This document shows positions 7,557 through 15,427 of a stretch of DNA of 60,174 nt, piece after piece. The notes beneath the pieces were generated by a model. It saw only the letters and a list, made by a program, of their open reading frames with translations, made no database searches and was not told where the DNA came from. Each line of letters starts with the position of its first letter. The first letter of the stretch is position 1. Made by a program: the position numbers and the translations under genes. Origin of the DNA: JBFMGD01 sp040751775 (GTDB taxonomy: Bacteria; Bacillota; Dethiobacteria; DTU022); contig JBFMGD010000011.1 of assembly GCA_040751775.1 (NCBI GenBank), positions 1 through 60,174 on the forward strand, given 5' to 3'.

Positions 7557-9443
7557 ATGACTGTGGTCAAAGGAAGAGATCTGGGAGAGGTAAAACGGGA
7601 GACGATTAACGATCTGTTCTGGGCAACGGTTGAGCGTCACCCGGAGATCGTGGCGGCCCGCTTTCGTGCCGGCGACGGTTTTAGCGAATGCACCTACCGG
7701 CAATTGGGCCAACAGGTGAAAGAGCTCGGAGCGGGACTGCTCGCGCTGGGGTTGCAAAAGGGCGATAAGGTAAGCCTGCTGGCGGAGACTAGGTATGAAT
7801 GGGTGGTAGCCGATTTTGCGATTCTCACCGCCGCCGGGGTAACGGTAACCGTCTACCCTACCCTTTCCGCCCGCACGGTGCAGTTTATCGTGGACAACTC
7901 GGACAGTGAGATCATCTTTGTGGAAAACCGGCTACAGCTGGACAAAGTGATCTCCATTTGGGATCAGCTTCCCGCCCTGAAGCAAATCATTGTGATCGAA
8001 CCTCTTGAATCTAAACCGCGCCAAAATATTTTAACGATGCAGGAGACCATGGAGCTGGGCCGCCGCTTCGCAGCGGCGCAACCAGCTGCTTATGAAGCCG
8101 CCCGGCGCAGCGTCGACCCGGCCGATTTGAGCAGTATCGTCTATACCAGCGGCACTACCGGCCTGCCCAAGGGGACCATGCTCTCTCACTGGAACTGGCG
8201 CTTCAATGTCTACGCCGTGGTGGACCTGGTTGATTTTCAACCCGGCGATACACTGCTGGCCTTTCTCCCCCTGGCCCATGTTTACATGCGCCTGGTCTAT
8301 TTTGCCGCGGTCTATGCCGCCGCCACAACCCATTTCAGTTATCCGGATACCCTGGCTCAGGATCTGCCCCTGGTCCGGCCGCACTGTTTCGTATCGGTTC
8401 CCCGCCTGTTCGAACGGGTCTATAACCGGCTACTGGAGCAGATGGGCGGCGGGCCGGCTTTGCGTAAAAAAATATTCTTTTGGGCGGCGGCGGTGGCCCG
8501 GGAGATGGGCGAAACCTTAAGCCTCTGGCAAGAGCCCGGGTTTGGGTTGAAGCTGAAACACCGCATTGCCGACAAGCTGGTTTACAGCAAGATCCGTGTC
8601 CGGATGGGAGTAGACCGGCTGAAATGGACCTGCTCCTCAGGCAGTGCGCTGCGCAAGGATCTGGCCTTCTTCTTCAACGGCATGGGGATCACCATCATCG
8701 AGGGATACGGGATGACCGAAGTGGCGGCCCCCTCAAACCTCAACCCGGTGGGCCGCTTTAAACCGGGCACCGTGGGGCCGCCCCTGGCCGGGGTGATGCA
8801 GCAGATTGCGGCAGACGGTGAAATTTTAATTAAGGGCGATAATGTGATGATCGGCTATTACAAGCTGCCGGAGGAAACCAAAGAACACTTTACTGAAGAC
8901 GGCTGGTTGAAGACGGGCGATATCGGTGAGTTCGATGAAGACGGTTACCTAATCTTTAAAGAGCGCAAGAAGAATATTTTGGTTCTCTCCACCGGCAAGA
9001 ACGTGGCCCCGCTGCCCATTGAAGAAGCGCTCAAGAAAAGCCGCTGGGTAGATGAAGCGGTGGTAATCGGGGACAACGAAAAGTTTGTGGCCGCACTGAT
9101 CCAGCCGAATTACCAATCCCTTTTGAATTTGGCCCGGGAGTACGGCCTTCAGTATGATGAAGCGAAAATAAATATGATCGAGACGGCTACCGGTGAAAAA
9201 GTGCCGGTGCAAGTGGATCGACGCCTGTTGGAGGATGAAAAGGTGCTGGAGATCTTCCGTCAGGTGGTGGAGCGGGCCGGCCGCTCTTTTGATCCGTATG
9301 AGCAGGTGAAAAAGTTTCAACTGCTCGACCAGGCGCTGACCCTGGAAGAAGACGAACTGACTCCCACCCTGAAAGTGAAGAAAGATGTCATTCAGAAGAA
9401 GTATGAAAACCTGATCCGGCAAATCTATGCCGGTGCCGAGTGA
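7557..9443 (+). CDS. Long-chain-type AMP-forming acyl-CoA synthetase
   Basis: This 628-residue member of the ANL superfamily activates a free carboxylic acid to its acyl-CoA with ATP, releasing AMP and PPi. The AMP-binding loop is YTSGTTGLPKGTM (about residues 197-209), followed by an EGYGMTE motif, the TGDIGEFDEDGYL hinge region, and an FKERKKNIL segment carrying the conserved arginine. Length and the C-terminal TLKVKKDVI match the eukaryote-like long-chain group rather than acetyl-CoA synthetase. It probably feeds acids to the upstream acyl-CoA pathway. The start ATG has GGAGGGG at 7542-7548. Confidence 0.9.
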   Translation: MTVVKGRDLGEVKRETINDLFWATVERHPEIVAARFRAGDGFSECTYRQLGQQVKELGAGLLALGLQKGDKVSLLAETRYEWVVADFAILTAAGVTVTVYPTLSARTVQFIVDNSDSEIIFVENRLQLDKVISIWDQLPALKQIIVIEPLESKPRQNILTMQETMELGRRFAAAQPAAYEAARRSVDPADLSSIVYTSGTTGLPKGTMLSHWNWRFNVYAVVDLVDFQPGDTLLAFLPLAHVYMRLVYFAAVYAAATTHFSYPDTLAQDLPLVRPHCFVSVPRLFERVYNRLLEQMGGGPALRKKIFFWAAAVAREMGETLSLWQEPGFGLKLKHRIADKLVYSKIRVRMGVDRLKWTCSSGSALRKDLAFFFNGMGITIIEGYGMTEVAAPSNLNPVGRFKPGTVGPPLAGVMQQIAADGEILIKGDNVMIGYYKLPEETKEHFTEDGWLKTGDIGEFDEDGYLIFKERKKNILVLSTGKNVAPLPIEEALKKSRWVDEAVVIGDNEKFVAALIQPNYQSLLNLAREYGLQYDEAKINMIETATGEKVPVQVDRRLLEDEKVLEIFRQVVERAGRSFDPYEQVKKFQLLDQALTLEEDELTPTLKVKKDVIQKKYENLIRQIYAGAE

Positions 9444-9488
9444 TCGCCTTTATGGGAAAATAGCCAGGCTAAAGTGTCATCTTTTTTC

Positions 9489-9517
9489 TTGACAGCCCCG
9501 TGGTGAAGGTGTTATTT
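9489..9517 (+). promoter_or_regulatory. Promoter for the cobalamin operon
   Basis: A perfect TTGACA (9489-9494) with a 17-nt spacer to TTATTT (9512-9517), immediately upstream of the riboswitch. Transcription would start near 9525 and include the whole aptamer. Confidence 0.6.
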
Positions 9518-9535
9518 TTAAAATACAATTAAATA

Positions 9536-9712
9536 GTGTTGAGGTGCGATATCGTTTAATAGGGAAGCCGGTGAGAACCCGGCGCGGTCCCGCCACTGTG
9601 AGTCGGAGTCCCCCCACTGATACCACTGGTTCGAAGAACCGGGAAGGCTGGGGGCGGCGATGAAAACGAGCCAGGAGACCTGCCTGAACACACGTTGATT
9701 CCCTTCGGGTGA
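9536..9712 (+). promoter_or_regulatory. Cobalamin (AdoCbl-type) riboswitch
   Basis: The aptamer shows the conserved segments of B12 riboswitches: GGGAAGCCGGTGAGAA (9562-9577), GGTCCCGCCACTGTG (9586-9600) and the B12 box AGCCAGGAGACCTGCC (9669-9684). GTGTT near 9536 can pair with AACAC near 9688 to close the P1 stem. It precedes btuF and the whole cobalamin run, and terminator hairpins follow, so B12 probably attenuates the operon at the transcriptional level. The exact 3' boundary is approximate. Confidence 0.95.
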
Positions 9713-9735
9713 AAGGGTAATGCGAGGTGTCATAC

Positions 9736-9764
9736 GCCACGTTACTTGTTTACCGTGGCTTTTT
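9736..9764 (+). terminator. First hairpin of the riboswitch expression platform
   Basis: GCCACG (9736-9741) pairs with CGTGGC (9754-9759) and is followed directly by five T residues. It lies 50 nt downstream of the B12 box. It may be an alternative terminator or an antiterminator partner for the stronger hairpin that follows. Confidence 0.5.
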
Positions 9765-9772
9765 GTTTGGCC

Positions 9773-9807
9773 GCTCCCGCTTTCACTGTCGAAAGCGGGA
9801 GCTTTTT
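9773..9807 (+). terminator. Intrinsic terminator of the cobalamin riboswitch
   Basis: A perfect 12-bp stem, GCTCCCGCTTTC (9773-9784) with GAAAGCGGGAGC (9791-9802), 6-nt loop, then TTTTT. It sits between the aptamer and the btuF ribosome site, the expected place for B12-dependent attenuation. Confidence 0.85.
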
Positions 9808-9838
9808 AATACACATAACCCCAAAGGAGTGAAGAAAG

Positions 9839-10756
9839 GTGAAAAATGTTTTACTGTTGTTAATCGGGCTAAGCGTGTTTTTATTAAGCGGCTGTGCCGG
9901 CGGGGACAATGAAGCGGGCAGCGGCGCCCCCTTCGCCGTGGTGACAGACCAGGCCGGCCGCGAGGTTGTTTTGCAGGATGTCCCTGAAAGAATCGTTTCC
10001 CTCTCCCCAAGCAACACTGAGATCGTTTTTGCCCTGGGAATGGCCGACCGCGTGGTGGGGGTCACCGACTACTGCAATTATCCGCCCGAGGCGGAAGCCA
10101 AGGCCAAGGTGGGAGGGTTCTCCAATCCCAACCTGGAGCTGATCCTGGAGCTGGAGGCGGACCTGGTCCTGGCCGGCTCTCTCCACGAAGAGTTTATTCC
10201 CCGGTTGGAGGAGATGGGTATTCCGGTGCTGGTCCTGGCCCCGGAAACGTTGGCAGATGTATATGCTTCCCTGATGCTGGTGGCGGAGGTTACCGGCAGC
10301 ACGGAGCAGGGGGAGCTCCTGGTGGCGGAGATTCAAGAGCGTGTCAGCCGGGTTCAGGCGGCTCTTGGTTCCTTAAATGAAGATGAAAAAGTAGTCGTTT
10401 ATTACGAGGTCTACTCCGACCCGTTGATGAGCGCCGGCGCGGGCACGCTAATCAACGAGATTATCACGCTGTCCGGCGGGAGAAACATTTTTGCCGATCT
10501 GGCGGAGCAATATCCCAAGGTCAGCGCGGAAAGCGTGGTGGAAAGGCAGCCCCAGGTAATCCTCTTTCCCGATTACCACGGATCGGCCGAGATCATGGCG
10601 GAGCAGATGACGGAGCGGCCGGGTTGGGAGAGTATTCCGGCGCTGCGGGAGAACCGGGCTTACGCTGTGCACGATGACGCCTTTACCCGCCCGGGACCCC
10701 GGGTGGTGGACGCCATTGAGCAAACGGCGAAGCTGTTTTACCCCGGGCTGTTTTAA
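9839..10756 (+). CDS. btuF: Cobalamin ABC transporter substrate-binding lipoprotein
   Basis: A 305-residue periplasmic-binding-type (helical backbone) protein with a lipoprotein signal: hydrophobic N-terminus ending in the lipobox LLSGC. The body has the BtuF/FhuD-like features RIVSLSPSNTEIVFALG and VVGVTDYCNYPPEA near the ligand cleft. It captures corrinoid outside the membrane and delivers it to the permease encoded next. GTG 9839 is the start, with AAGGAG 9 nt upstream. First gene after the B12 riboswitch, which supports cobalamin rather than siderophore as cargo. Confidence 0.88.
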   Translation: MKNVLLLLIGLSVFLLSGCAGGDNEAGSGAPFAVVTDQAGREVVLQDVPERIVSLSPSNTEIVFALGMADRVVGVTDYCNYPPEAEAKAKVGGFSNPNLELILELEADLVLAGSLHEEFIPRLEEMGIPVLVLAPETLADVYASLMLVAEVTGSTEQGELLVAEIQERVSRVQAALGSLNEDEKVVVYYEVYSDPLMSAGAGTLINEIITLSGGRNIFADLAEQYPKVSAESVVERQPQVILFPDYHGSAEIMAEQMTERPGWESIPALRENRAYAVHDDAFTRPGPRVVDAIEQTAKLFYPGLF

Positions 10757-10776
10757 TAAGACCCCCCACCCTGACC

Positions 10777-10796
10777 CTCCCCCCCGCGGGGGGGAG
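10777..10796. repeat. C/G-run hairpin between btuF and btuC
   Basis: CTCCCCCCC (10777-10785) is a perfect inverted match to GGGGGGGAG (10788-10796). There is no T-run, so it is not a standard terminator. Similar C-run/G-run hairpins preceded by CACCCTGA- or CCCCGA-like text occur at 3735-3782 and 15378-15396, also just after genes. Confidence 0.5.
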
Positions 10797-10917
10797 TGGG
10801 GAGTAGAGAGGACTTATTAGTGCCCTGTCAAGCAACTTTGTTTGGTTATGGAATGATACCCAATGCCGTAGACCGGGGCGAAAGCCTCAGTGACGAATAT
10901 GATCAGAGTATGGCATA

Positions 10918-12012
10918 TTGGCAGCAACCAGAATGGAGATGGCGAAACTGAAGCGAAAACAGATTGGCGCAACCACAAAAAAGACGCTGCTGCTGGCGGG
11001 CCTGCTGGCGCTCCTGGCGCTCTCATTCATCGGCGCGGTGATGAAAGGCGCGGTTTCGATCAACTGGTGGGAAGCGGTTGGCGTGATGGTTGAACCATTT
11101 TCCCCGGAACCATTTGACCTTGCTCTATCGCCAGTGCACCGCGATATCCTGTTGCAGATTCGCATCCCCCGCGTATTGCTGGCCGCCGCCGTGGGGAGCT
11201 CCCTGGCGGTGGCCGGCGCTGTCTTCCAGGGGCTGTTTCGCAACCCCATGGCCGACCCTTACGTGATCGGGATCTCTTCCGGCGCGGCCCTGGGAGCCGT
11301 CTTTGCCATGCTGGCCGGTATCCGGTTGTCACTGGCCGGCCTTGGAGCGGTCCCCCTGTTTGCCCTGGCCGGTGGAATCCTGACCATCCTGCTGGTTTAC
11401 AGCATGGCCCGGGTCGGCCGGACGGTCCCGGTAATGACCTTGCTGCTGGCCGGCATTGCCGTCAGCGCTTTTCTCTCCGCCCTGGTTTCCTTGCTTACAT
11501 ATTATGCCGGGGAAAAGCTGCACCTGGTGATCTTCTGGCTGATGGGAGGTTTGGGCGGAGCCACCTGGTATAAAGTGCGTTTGATCATTCCCTACGTCCT
11601 GGCCGGGTTTATTTGCGTCTCCATTTTCGCCAGGGAACTCAACGCGCTGCTTCTGGGGGAAGAGACGGCCCGGCACCTGGGAGTGGAGACGGATAAAGTA
11701 AAAACAACCTTGTTGGTCGGGGCTTCCTTACTGGTGGCCGCCGCCGTTTCCAGCAGCGGCATGATCGGGTTTGTCGGGCTGGTTGTACCTCACTTTATCC
11801 GCCTGATTGCGGGGCCGGACCACCGCTTTCTGCTCCCCGCCTCGGCCTTGCTGGGCGCCTCGCTGTTGATTGCCACCGATACCCTGGCCCGTTCTGTTAT
11901 CGCCCCGGCGGAGCTGCCGCTCGGTATTATCACCGCCATCGTGGGCGCGCCGTTGTTTGTTTACCTGTTAAAAAAGCGGAAAAAGCTGCGTTATTTCGGC
12001 GGAGGAGGGTAG
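10918..12012 (+). CDS. btuC: Cobalamin ABC transporter permease (FecCD/BtuC family)
   Basis: A polytopic permease of up to 364 residues with about ten hydrophobic segments. It carries the BtuC/FecCD hallmarks RIPRVLLAAAVGSSLAVAGA, FRNPMADPYVIGISSGAALG and, near the end, GLVVPHFIRLIAGPDHR, which contacts the ATPase. It forms the membrane channel of the corrinoid importer with BtuF and BtuD. The start is uncertain: TTG 10918, ATG 10933 and ATG 10939 are all in frame and none has a convincing ribosome site. It ends 3 bp before btuD. Confidence 0.88.
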   Translation: MAATRMEMAKLKRKQIGATTKKTLLLAGLLALLALSFIGAVMKGAVSINWWEAVGVMVEPFSPEPFDLALSPVHRDILLQIRIPRVLLAAAVGSSLAVAGAVFQGLFRNPMADPYVIGISSGAALGAVFAMLAGIRLSLAGLGAVPLFALAGGILTILLVYSMARVGRTVPVMTLLLAGIAVSAFLSALVSLLTYYAGEKLHLVIFWLMGGLGGATWYKVRLIIPYVLAGFICVSIFARELNALLLGEETARHLGVETDKVKTTLLVGASLLVAAAVSSSGMIGFVGLVVPHFIRLIAGPDHRFLLPASALLGASLLIATDTLARSVIAPAELPLGIITAIVGAPLFVYLLKKRKKLRYFGGGG

Positions 12013-12015
12013 AAG

Positions 12016-13287
12016 GTGGGCCTGAAGATCATCGTAAACGGGCTGGAGTTGCGCTACGGGGCCTACCCCGTGCTGGACGGAGTCGATTTTACTGTGCGCC
12101 GCGGCGATTTGCTGGCCTTGCTGGGAGCCAATGGGGCGGGAAAGTCCACATTGCTGCGCTGTATCAGCAAAATTCTGGCCCCCAGCGACGGGCAGATCCG
12201 GCTCAACGGGCGCGAGGCGCGCTTCATCGCGGCCCGGGAAGCGGCACGCCTCATGGCCGTGGTTTCCCAGGAGCAGGCGGTTGACTTTGATTTCACCGTC
12301 GAAGAAGTTGTCCGGATGGGGCGGCTGCCGTATTTAAAGCGGTTTCAGAAAGAAGGGGAAGAGGATGAGGTGCTAGCACGCCGGGCCATGGAGATGACCG
12401 GGGTGAGCCACCTGGCCGGGCGCACGATCACCGCCTTAAGCGGCGGGGAAAAGCAGCGGGTGCTGATGGCCCGCGCCGTATGCCAGGAGCCGGAAGCGCT
12501 GCTCTTAGACGAGCCTACCGCCAACCTGGATATCGGCTACCAGGCGTCACTACTGGAACTGGCCGCCCGGCTGAACCGGGAAAAGGGGGTTACCGTCATC
12601 GCGGCGATCCATGACCTGAACCTGGCTGTGCAGCATTTTGACCGGTTCATGCTGCTGGCCGGCGGCCGGGTGCTGGCGGCGGGCCGGGCTGAAGAGGTGA
12701 TCACTGCTGAAAACATCAGGCGGTCGTACGGGGTGCCGGCTTTTGTCTACAGGCACCCGCTCTATGGTGTCCTGCAGGTCAGCGTGGCGAAGCGCCCCCC
12801 CGCAGGCGAAGTGGATTGCAAAGCCCTCCGGGTGCACGTAATCGGCGGAGGGGAGGAAGCGCTGCCCGCGCTGGAGCTGCTGCACAGGGCGGGTTTAAGC
12901 CTCTCCGTGAGCCCTGTTTCGATTCAGGACAGCGGCTGCCGCTTCGCTCAATTTCACCGCCTCCCGGTTGTGGAAGTGCCTCCTTTCTCCGCCATAACCG
13001 ATGTGCTGCACCAGGAGCATTTGCAGCTGATCCGCCGGGCCGGCGCGGTGGTAGTGCCGCCGGTGCCTTTCGGTGAAGGCAACTTGCGCTGCCTGGCGGC
13101 GGTTGAGCAGGCCTTAAAGGAAGACGCTGTTGTCTTTGTCCTGGAGCCGGCGGGGATAAGCGAGCGTGATTTCAGCGGAGGCCGGGCCACTGAGTTGTTG
13201 GCGCGCTTGCTGCGGGAAGGAGCCCGCCCATTGCCGCGGGCGGCAGATCTTTTGGAGGCCGTCGCCGGCCGCTCGCAGAAACTGTAG
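12016..13287 (+). CDS. btuD: Cobalamin ABC transporter ATPase with C-terminal extension
   Basis: Residues 1 to about 250 are a complete ABC ATPase: Walker A GANGAGKST, signature LSGGEKQRV, Walker B ALLLDEPTANLD and the switch H in AIHD. It powers corrinoid import through BtuC. About 160 further residues follow (VHVIGGGEEALPALELL onward), an alpha/beta-looking domain with no motif I recognise; the usual BtuD/FhuC length is about 250-270 residues. GTG 12016 has GGAGGAGGG just upstream. Confidence 0.88.
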   Translation: MGLKIIVNGLELRYGAYPVLDGVDFTVRRGDLLALLGANGAGKSTLLRCISKILAPSDGQIRLNGREARFIAAREAARLMAVVSQEQAVDFDFTVEEVVRMGRLPYLKRFQKEGEEDEVLARRAMEMTGVSHLAGRTITALSGGEKQRVLMARAVCQEPEALLLDEPTANLDIGYQASLLELAARLNREKGVTVIAAIHDLNLAVQHFDRFMLLAGGRVLAAGRAEEVITAENIRRSYGVPAFVYRHPLYGVLQVSVAKRPPAGEVDCKALRVHVIGGGEEALPALELLHRAGLSLSVSPVSIQDSGCRFAQFHRLPVVEVPPFSAITDVLHQEHLQLIRRAGAVVVPPVPFGEGNLRCLAAVEQALKEDAVVFVLEPAGISERDFSGGRATELLARLLREGARPLPRAADLLEAVAGRSQKL

Positions 13288-13296
13288 GAATACAGC

Positions 13297-13365
13297 TGTC
13301 ATCGCGAGGAGCGGCAGCAACGCGGCGATCCCACAGGATTGCCGCGCCTGCGGCTCGCCATGACA
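13297..13365. repeat. 69-bp imperfect palindromic repeat, copy 1
   Basis: Begins TGTCATCGCG and ends GCTCGCCATGACA, so its ends are complementary; inside, GGCGATCCC and GGATTGCCG mark an inner dyad. The second copy (14112-14180) has identical length and differs at roughly ten positions. Both lie between genes of the cob operon, flanking the DUF71 gene. The type resembles dispersed intergenic palindromic elements of Bacillota genomes. Confidence 0.85.
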
Positions 13366-13393
13366 CGAAAGCGCTAAGGAGGTAATAAAAGCG

Positions 13394-14092
13394 GTGCATG
13401 AGAGCGGTTCGATAGAATCGACACCAGTTAAAGAAATAGTTTTTGTTTCCTGGAGCGGGGGGAAGGATTCCTATCTTTCCCTGCTGCGCGCCCGGGAGAC
13501 GGGGTTGGCGGTATATTGCCTGCTGAATTTCATTGATCGGAGCGGTTATTCCCGCTCGCACGGCTTGCCCGCGGCGCTGCTGCAGCGGCAGGCCGCGGCC
13601 CTGGGCATACCGCTGGAGACCGAAGCGGTAACCTGGGATACTTACGAAACCGGTTTTTGCGCGGCTATAAACAGGCTGAAAGAGCAGGGCGTGACCGGAG
13701 GGGTTTTCGGAGATATCGATTTGCAGGAGCACCGGGATTGGATTGAAAAGATGTGCGCCCGCTGCGGCATCGCGTTTCATTTACCGCTGTGGGGGATGGA
13801 GCAGCGGCAGGTATCGGAAGAGCTGCTGAGCCGGCAGGGCCGCGCTGTCCTGGTTTCGGTGCGCGGCGATTTGCTGGAAGAGAGCTGGTTGGGGCGCGTG
13901 TTGGATGAACCGTTTTTAGATTACTGCGCAAAAAAAGGCCTTTCCCCCTGCGGCGAGAGGGGAGAGTTTCATACCCTGGTGGTGGATGGGCCGCTTTTCC
14001 GGGAACCGCTGCAGTATCGTTCCGAAGCGGTGGAAAGAGTGGAGCGGTACGCCCGCCTGAGGCTGGCCGCGGGATCCGGCAGCGCCGAATAA
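13394..14092 (+). CDS. DUF71/COG2102 ATP-pyrophosphatase, B12-associated type
   Basis: A PP-loop ATPase of 232 residues with SWSGGKDSYLSLLRA at the N-terminus and the family-specific C-terminal motif GERGEFHTLVVDGPLF. Eukaryotic and archaeal relatives are diphthine-ammonia ligases, which adenylate a carboxylate before amidation. Bacteria lack diphthamide, and a bacterial subgroup has been predicted from gene context to act in B12 salvage. Its position between btuFCD and cobO fits that prediction exactly. GTG 13394 has AAGGAGG upstream. The chemical step is unproven. Confidence 0.85.
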   Translation: MHESGSIESTPVKEIVFVSWSGGKDSYLSLLRARETGLAVYCLLNFIDRSGYSRSHGLPAALLQRQAAALGIPLETEAVTWDTYETGFCAAINRLKEQGVTGGVFGDIDLQEHRDWIEKMCARCGIAFHLPLWGMEQRQVSEELLSRQGRAVLVSVRGDLLEESWLGRVLDEPFLDYCAKKGLSPCGERGEFHTLVVDGPLFREPLQYRSEAVERVERYARLRLAAGSGSAE

Positions 14093-14111
14093 GCGGATGT
14101 ACAAACACTGC

Positions 14112-14180
14112 TGTCATCGCGCGGCGCGGTAGCGGCGCGGCGATCTCACAAGATTGCCGCGCCTGCGGCTCGCCATGACA
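14112..14180. repeat. 69-bp imperfect palindromic repeat, copy 2
   Basis: Same length and ends as copy 1 at 13297-13365 (TGTCATCGCG... to ...CGCCATGACA), with most differences in the left half. Lies between the DUF71 gene and cobO. Confidence 0.85.
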
Positions 14181-14227
14181 GGCATTCGAGTTTCCGGGAA
14201 TGGCCGGATCAACAGGAGGTTTGACCG

Positions 14228-14758
14228 ATGGAGAAGGGTTATATCCAGGTTTACACCGGGGACAGCAAAGGGAAAACCACCGCCGCCCTGGGGTTAGGGT
14301 TGCGGGCCGTAGGCCGTGGTTACACGGTGTGGATGTACCAGTTTTTGAAAGGCGCCCCCAGCGGTGAGCTGGACAGCATATCGCTTCTGAACGGGCGTTT
14401 CCGGGTGTTCCGGCTGGCGGAAGAAAAAAAGTTTTTCAGCGCGCTGACCGGGATGGAAAAAGAGATTTTAAAGACGCGCCTGCAGGGTGAGCTGCGCCAA
14501 GTTATAGAGGCGATGGAGAGAGAATCCTGCGACCTGCTGATCCTGGATGAGATCATGGGAACCATCCACGCAGGCCTGCTGACTGTGGCGGAGGTATGTG
14601 CGTTAATAGACTGTAAGCCCCCGGGCATGGAACTGGTGTTGACCGGCCGGAACGCGCCCCGGGAGCTGTTGGAGAAGGCCGACCTGGTGACGGAGATGTG
14701 CTGCATCAAGCATTACATGGATGCCGGGGTGTCGGCCCGGGACGGCATCGAGAAATAA
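14228..14758 (+). CDS. cobO: Cob(I)yrinic acid a,c-diamide adenosyltransferase
   Basis: A 176-residue CobA/CobO/BtuR-type adenosyltransferase. The P-loop GDSKGKTTAALGLGLRA is at the N-terminus, and LLILDEIMGTIHAGLL and the C-terminal KADLVTEMCCIKHYMDAG are typical. It transfers the adenosyl group of ATP to Co(I) corrinoid, making the coenzyme form. Strong ribosome site AGGAGG. Followed by cobU with only 23 bp between. Confidence 0.92.
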   Translation: MEKGYIQVYTGDSKGKTTAALGLGLRAVGRGYTVWMYQFLKGAPSGELDSISLLNGRFRVFRLAEEKKFFSALTGMEKEILKTRLQGELRQVIEAMERESCDLLILDEIMGTIHAGLLTVAEVCALIDCKPPGMELVLTGRNAPRELLEKADLVTEMCCIKHYMDAGVSARDGIEK

Positions 14759-14781
14759 AAGTGAGGGAAGAGGTGGATCGG

Positions 14782-15348
14782 GTGGCGCAAGGTCAACGGG
14801 GTTCATTCATCCTGGTTACCGGGGGCGCGCGCAGCGGTAAGAGCAGCTACGCCGAAAAAACCGCCGCCGCAAGCGGTAAAAAGGTCATTTATATCGCCAC
14901 GGCCACCGGCGATGATCAAGAGATGCGCGAACGGATCAAAAACCACCGGTCGAGGCGCCCCGCCGGCTTTATCACCGTGGAAGAGCCGTTCGAGCCGCAC
15001 CGGATTGTCGAAAAAGAAGATCACGGGGAAACTTTTTTTCTGTTGGACTGCCTGACGCTGCTGCTGAGCAATCATCTGCTGCGCGGCGACGACGGGTCCG
15101 CGTCGGGCGAGTCCTACGGCAAGCGGGCGGAGAAATTTTTAGTTGAAATGGAGCGGCTGGCCGCGGTGCTGCGCGACAGCGCGGCCACGGCCCTGCTGGT
15201 AACCAACGAGGTGGGTATGGGTATTGTCCCGGACAGCGCCCTCAGCCGGATTTTCCGGGATACAGCCGGCCGGGCCAATCAGCTGGCCGCCGCCGCGGCG
15301 GACCGGGTCTGGCTGATCGCCTGCGGCCTGCCGCTCGCCCTGAAGTGA
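14782..15348 (+). CDS. cobU: Adenosylcobinamide kinase/guanylyltransferase
   Basis: A 188-residue CobU/CobP homologue: P-loop VTGGARSGKSSYAEK, IATATGDDQEMRERIKNHR with the substrate-binding region, LLDCLTLLLSNHLL and LVTNEVGMGIVPDSALSR. It phosphorylates adenosylcobinamide and then attaches GMP to give AdoCbi-GDP. GTG 14782 is preferred (AAGAGG about 8 nt upstream); GTG 14773 and 14761 are in frame. The normal family length of about 180 residues supports the later start. Confidence 0.9.
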   Translation: MAQGQRGSFILVTGGARSGKSSYAEKTAAASGKKVIYIATATGDDQEMRERIKNHRSRRPAGFITVEEPFEPHRIVEKEDHGETFFLLDCLTLLLSNHLLRGDDGSASGESYGKRAEKFLVEMERLAAVLRDSAATALLVTNEVGMGIVPDSALSRIFRDTAGRANQLAAAAADRVWLIACGLPLALK

Positions 15349-15377
15349 AGCAGAGGCGGTTCTACCCCCCTCCCCGA

Positions 15378-15396
15378 CCCTCCCCCACCGGGAGGG
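15378..15396. repeat. CCCTCCC/GGGAGGG hairpin between cobU and cobQ
   Basis: CCCTCCC (15378-15384) pairs with GGGAGGG (15390-15396). No T-run. Similar in style to the hairpin after btuF at 10777-10796. Confidence 0.45.
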
Positions 15397-15427
15397 AGGG
15401 AGTATAGATTGAAAGGAGCGTTGGCTA

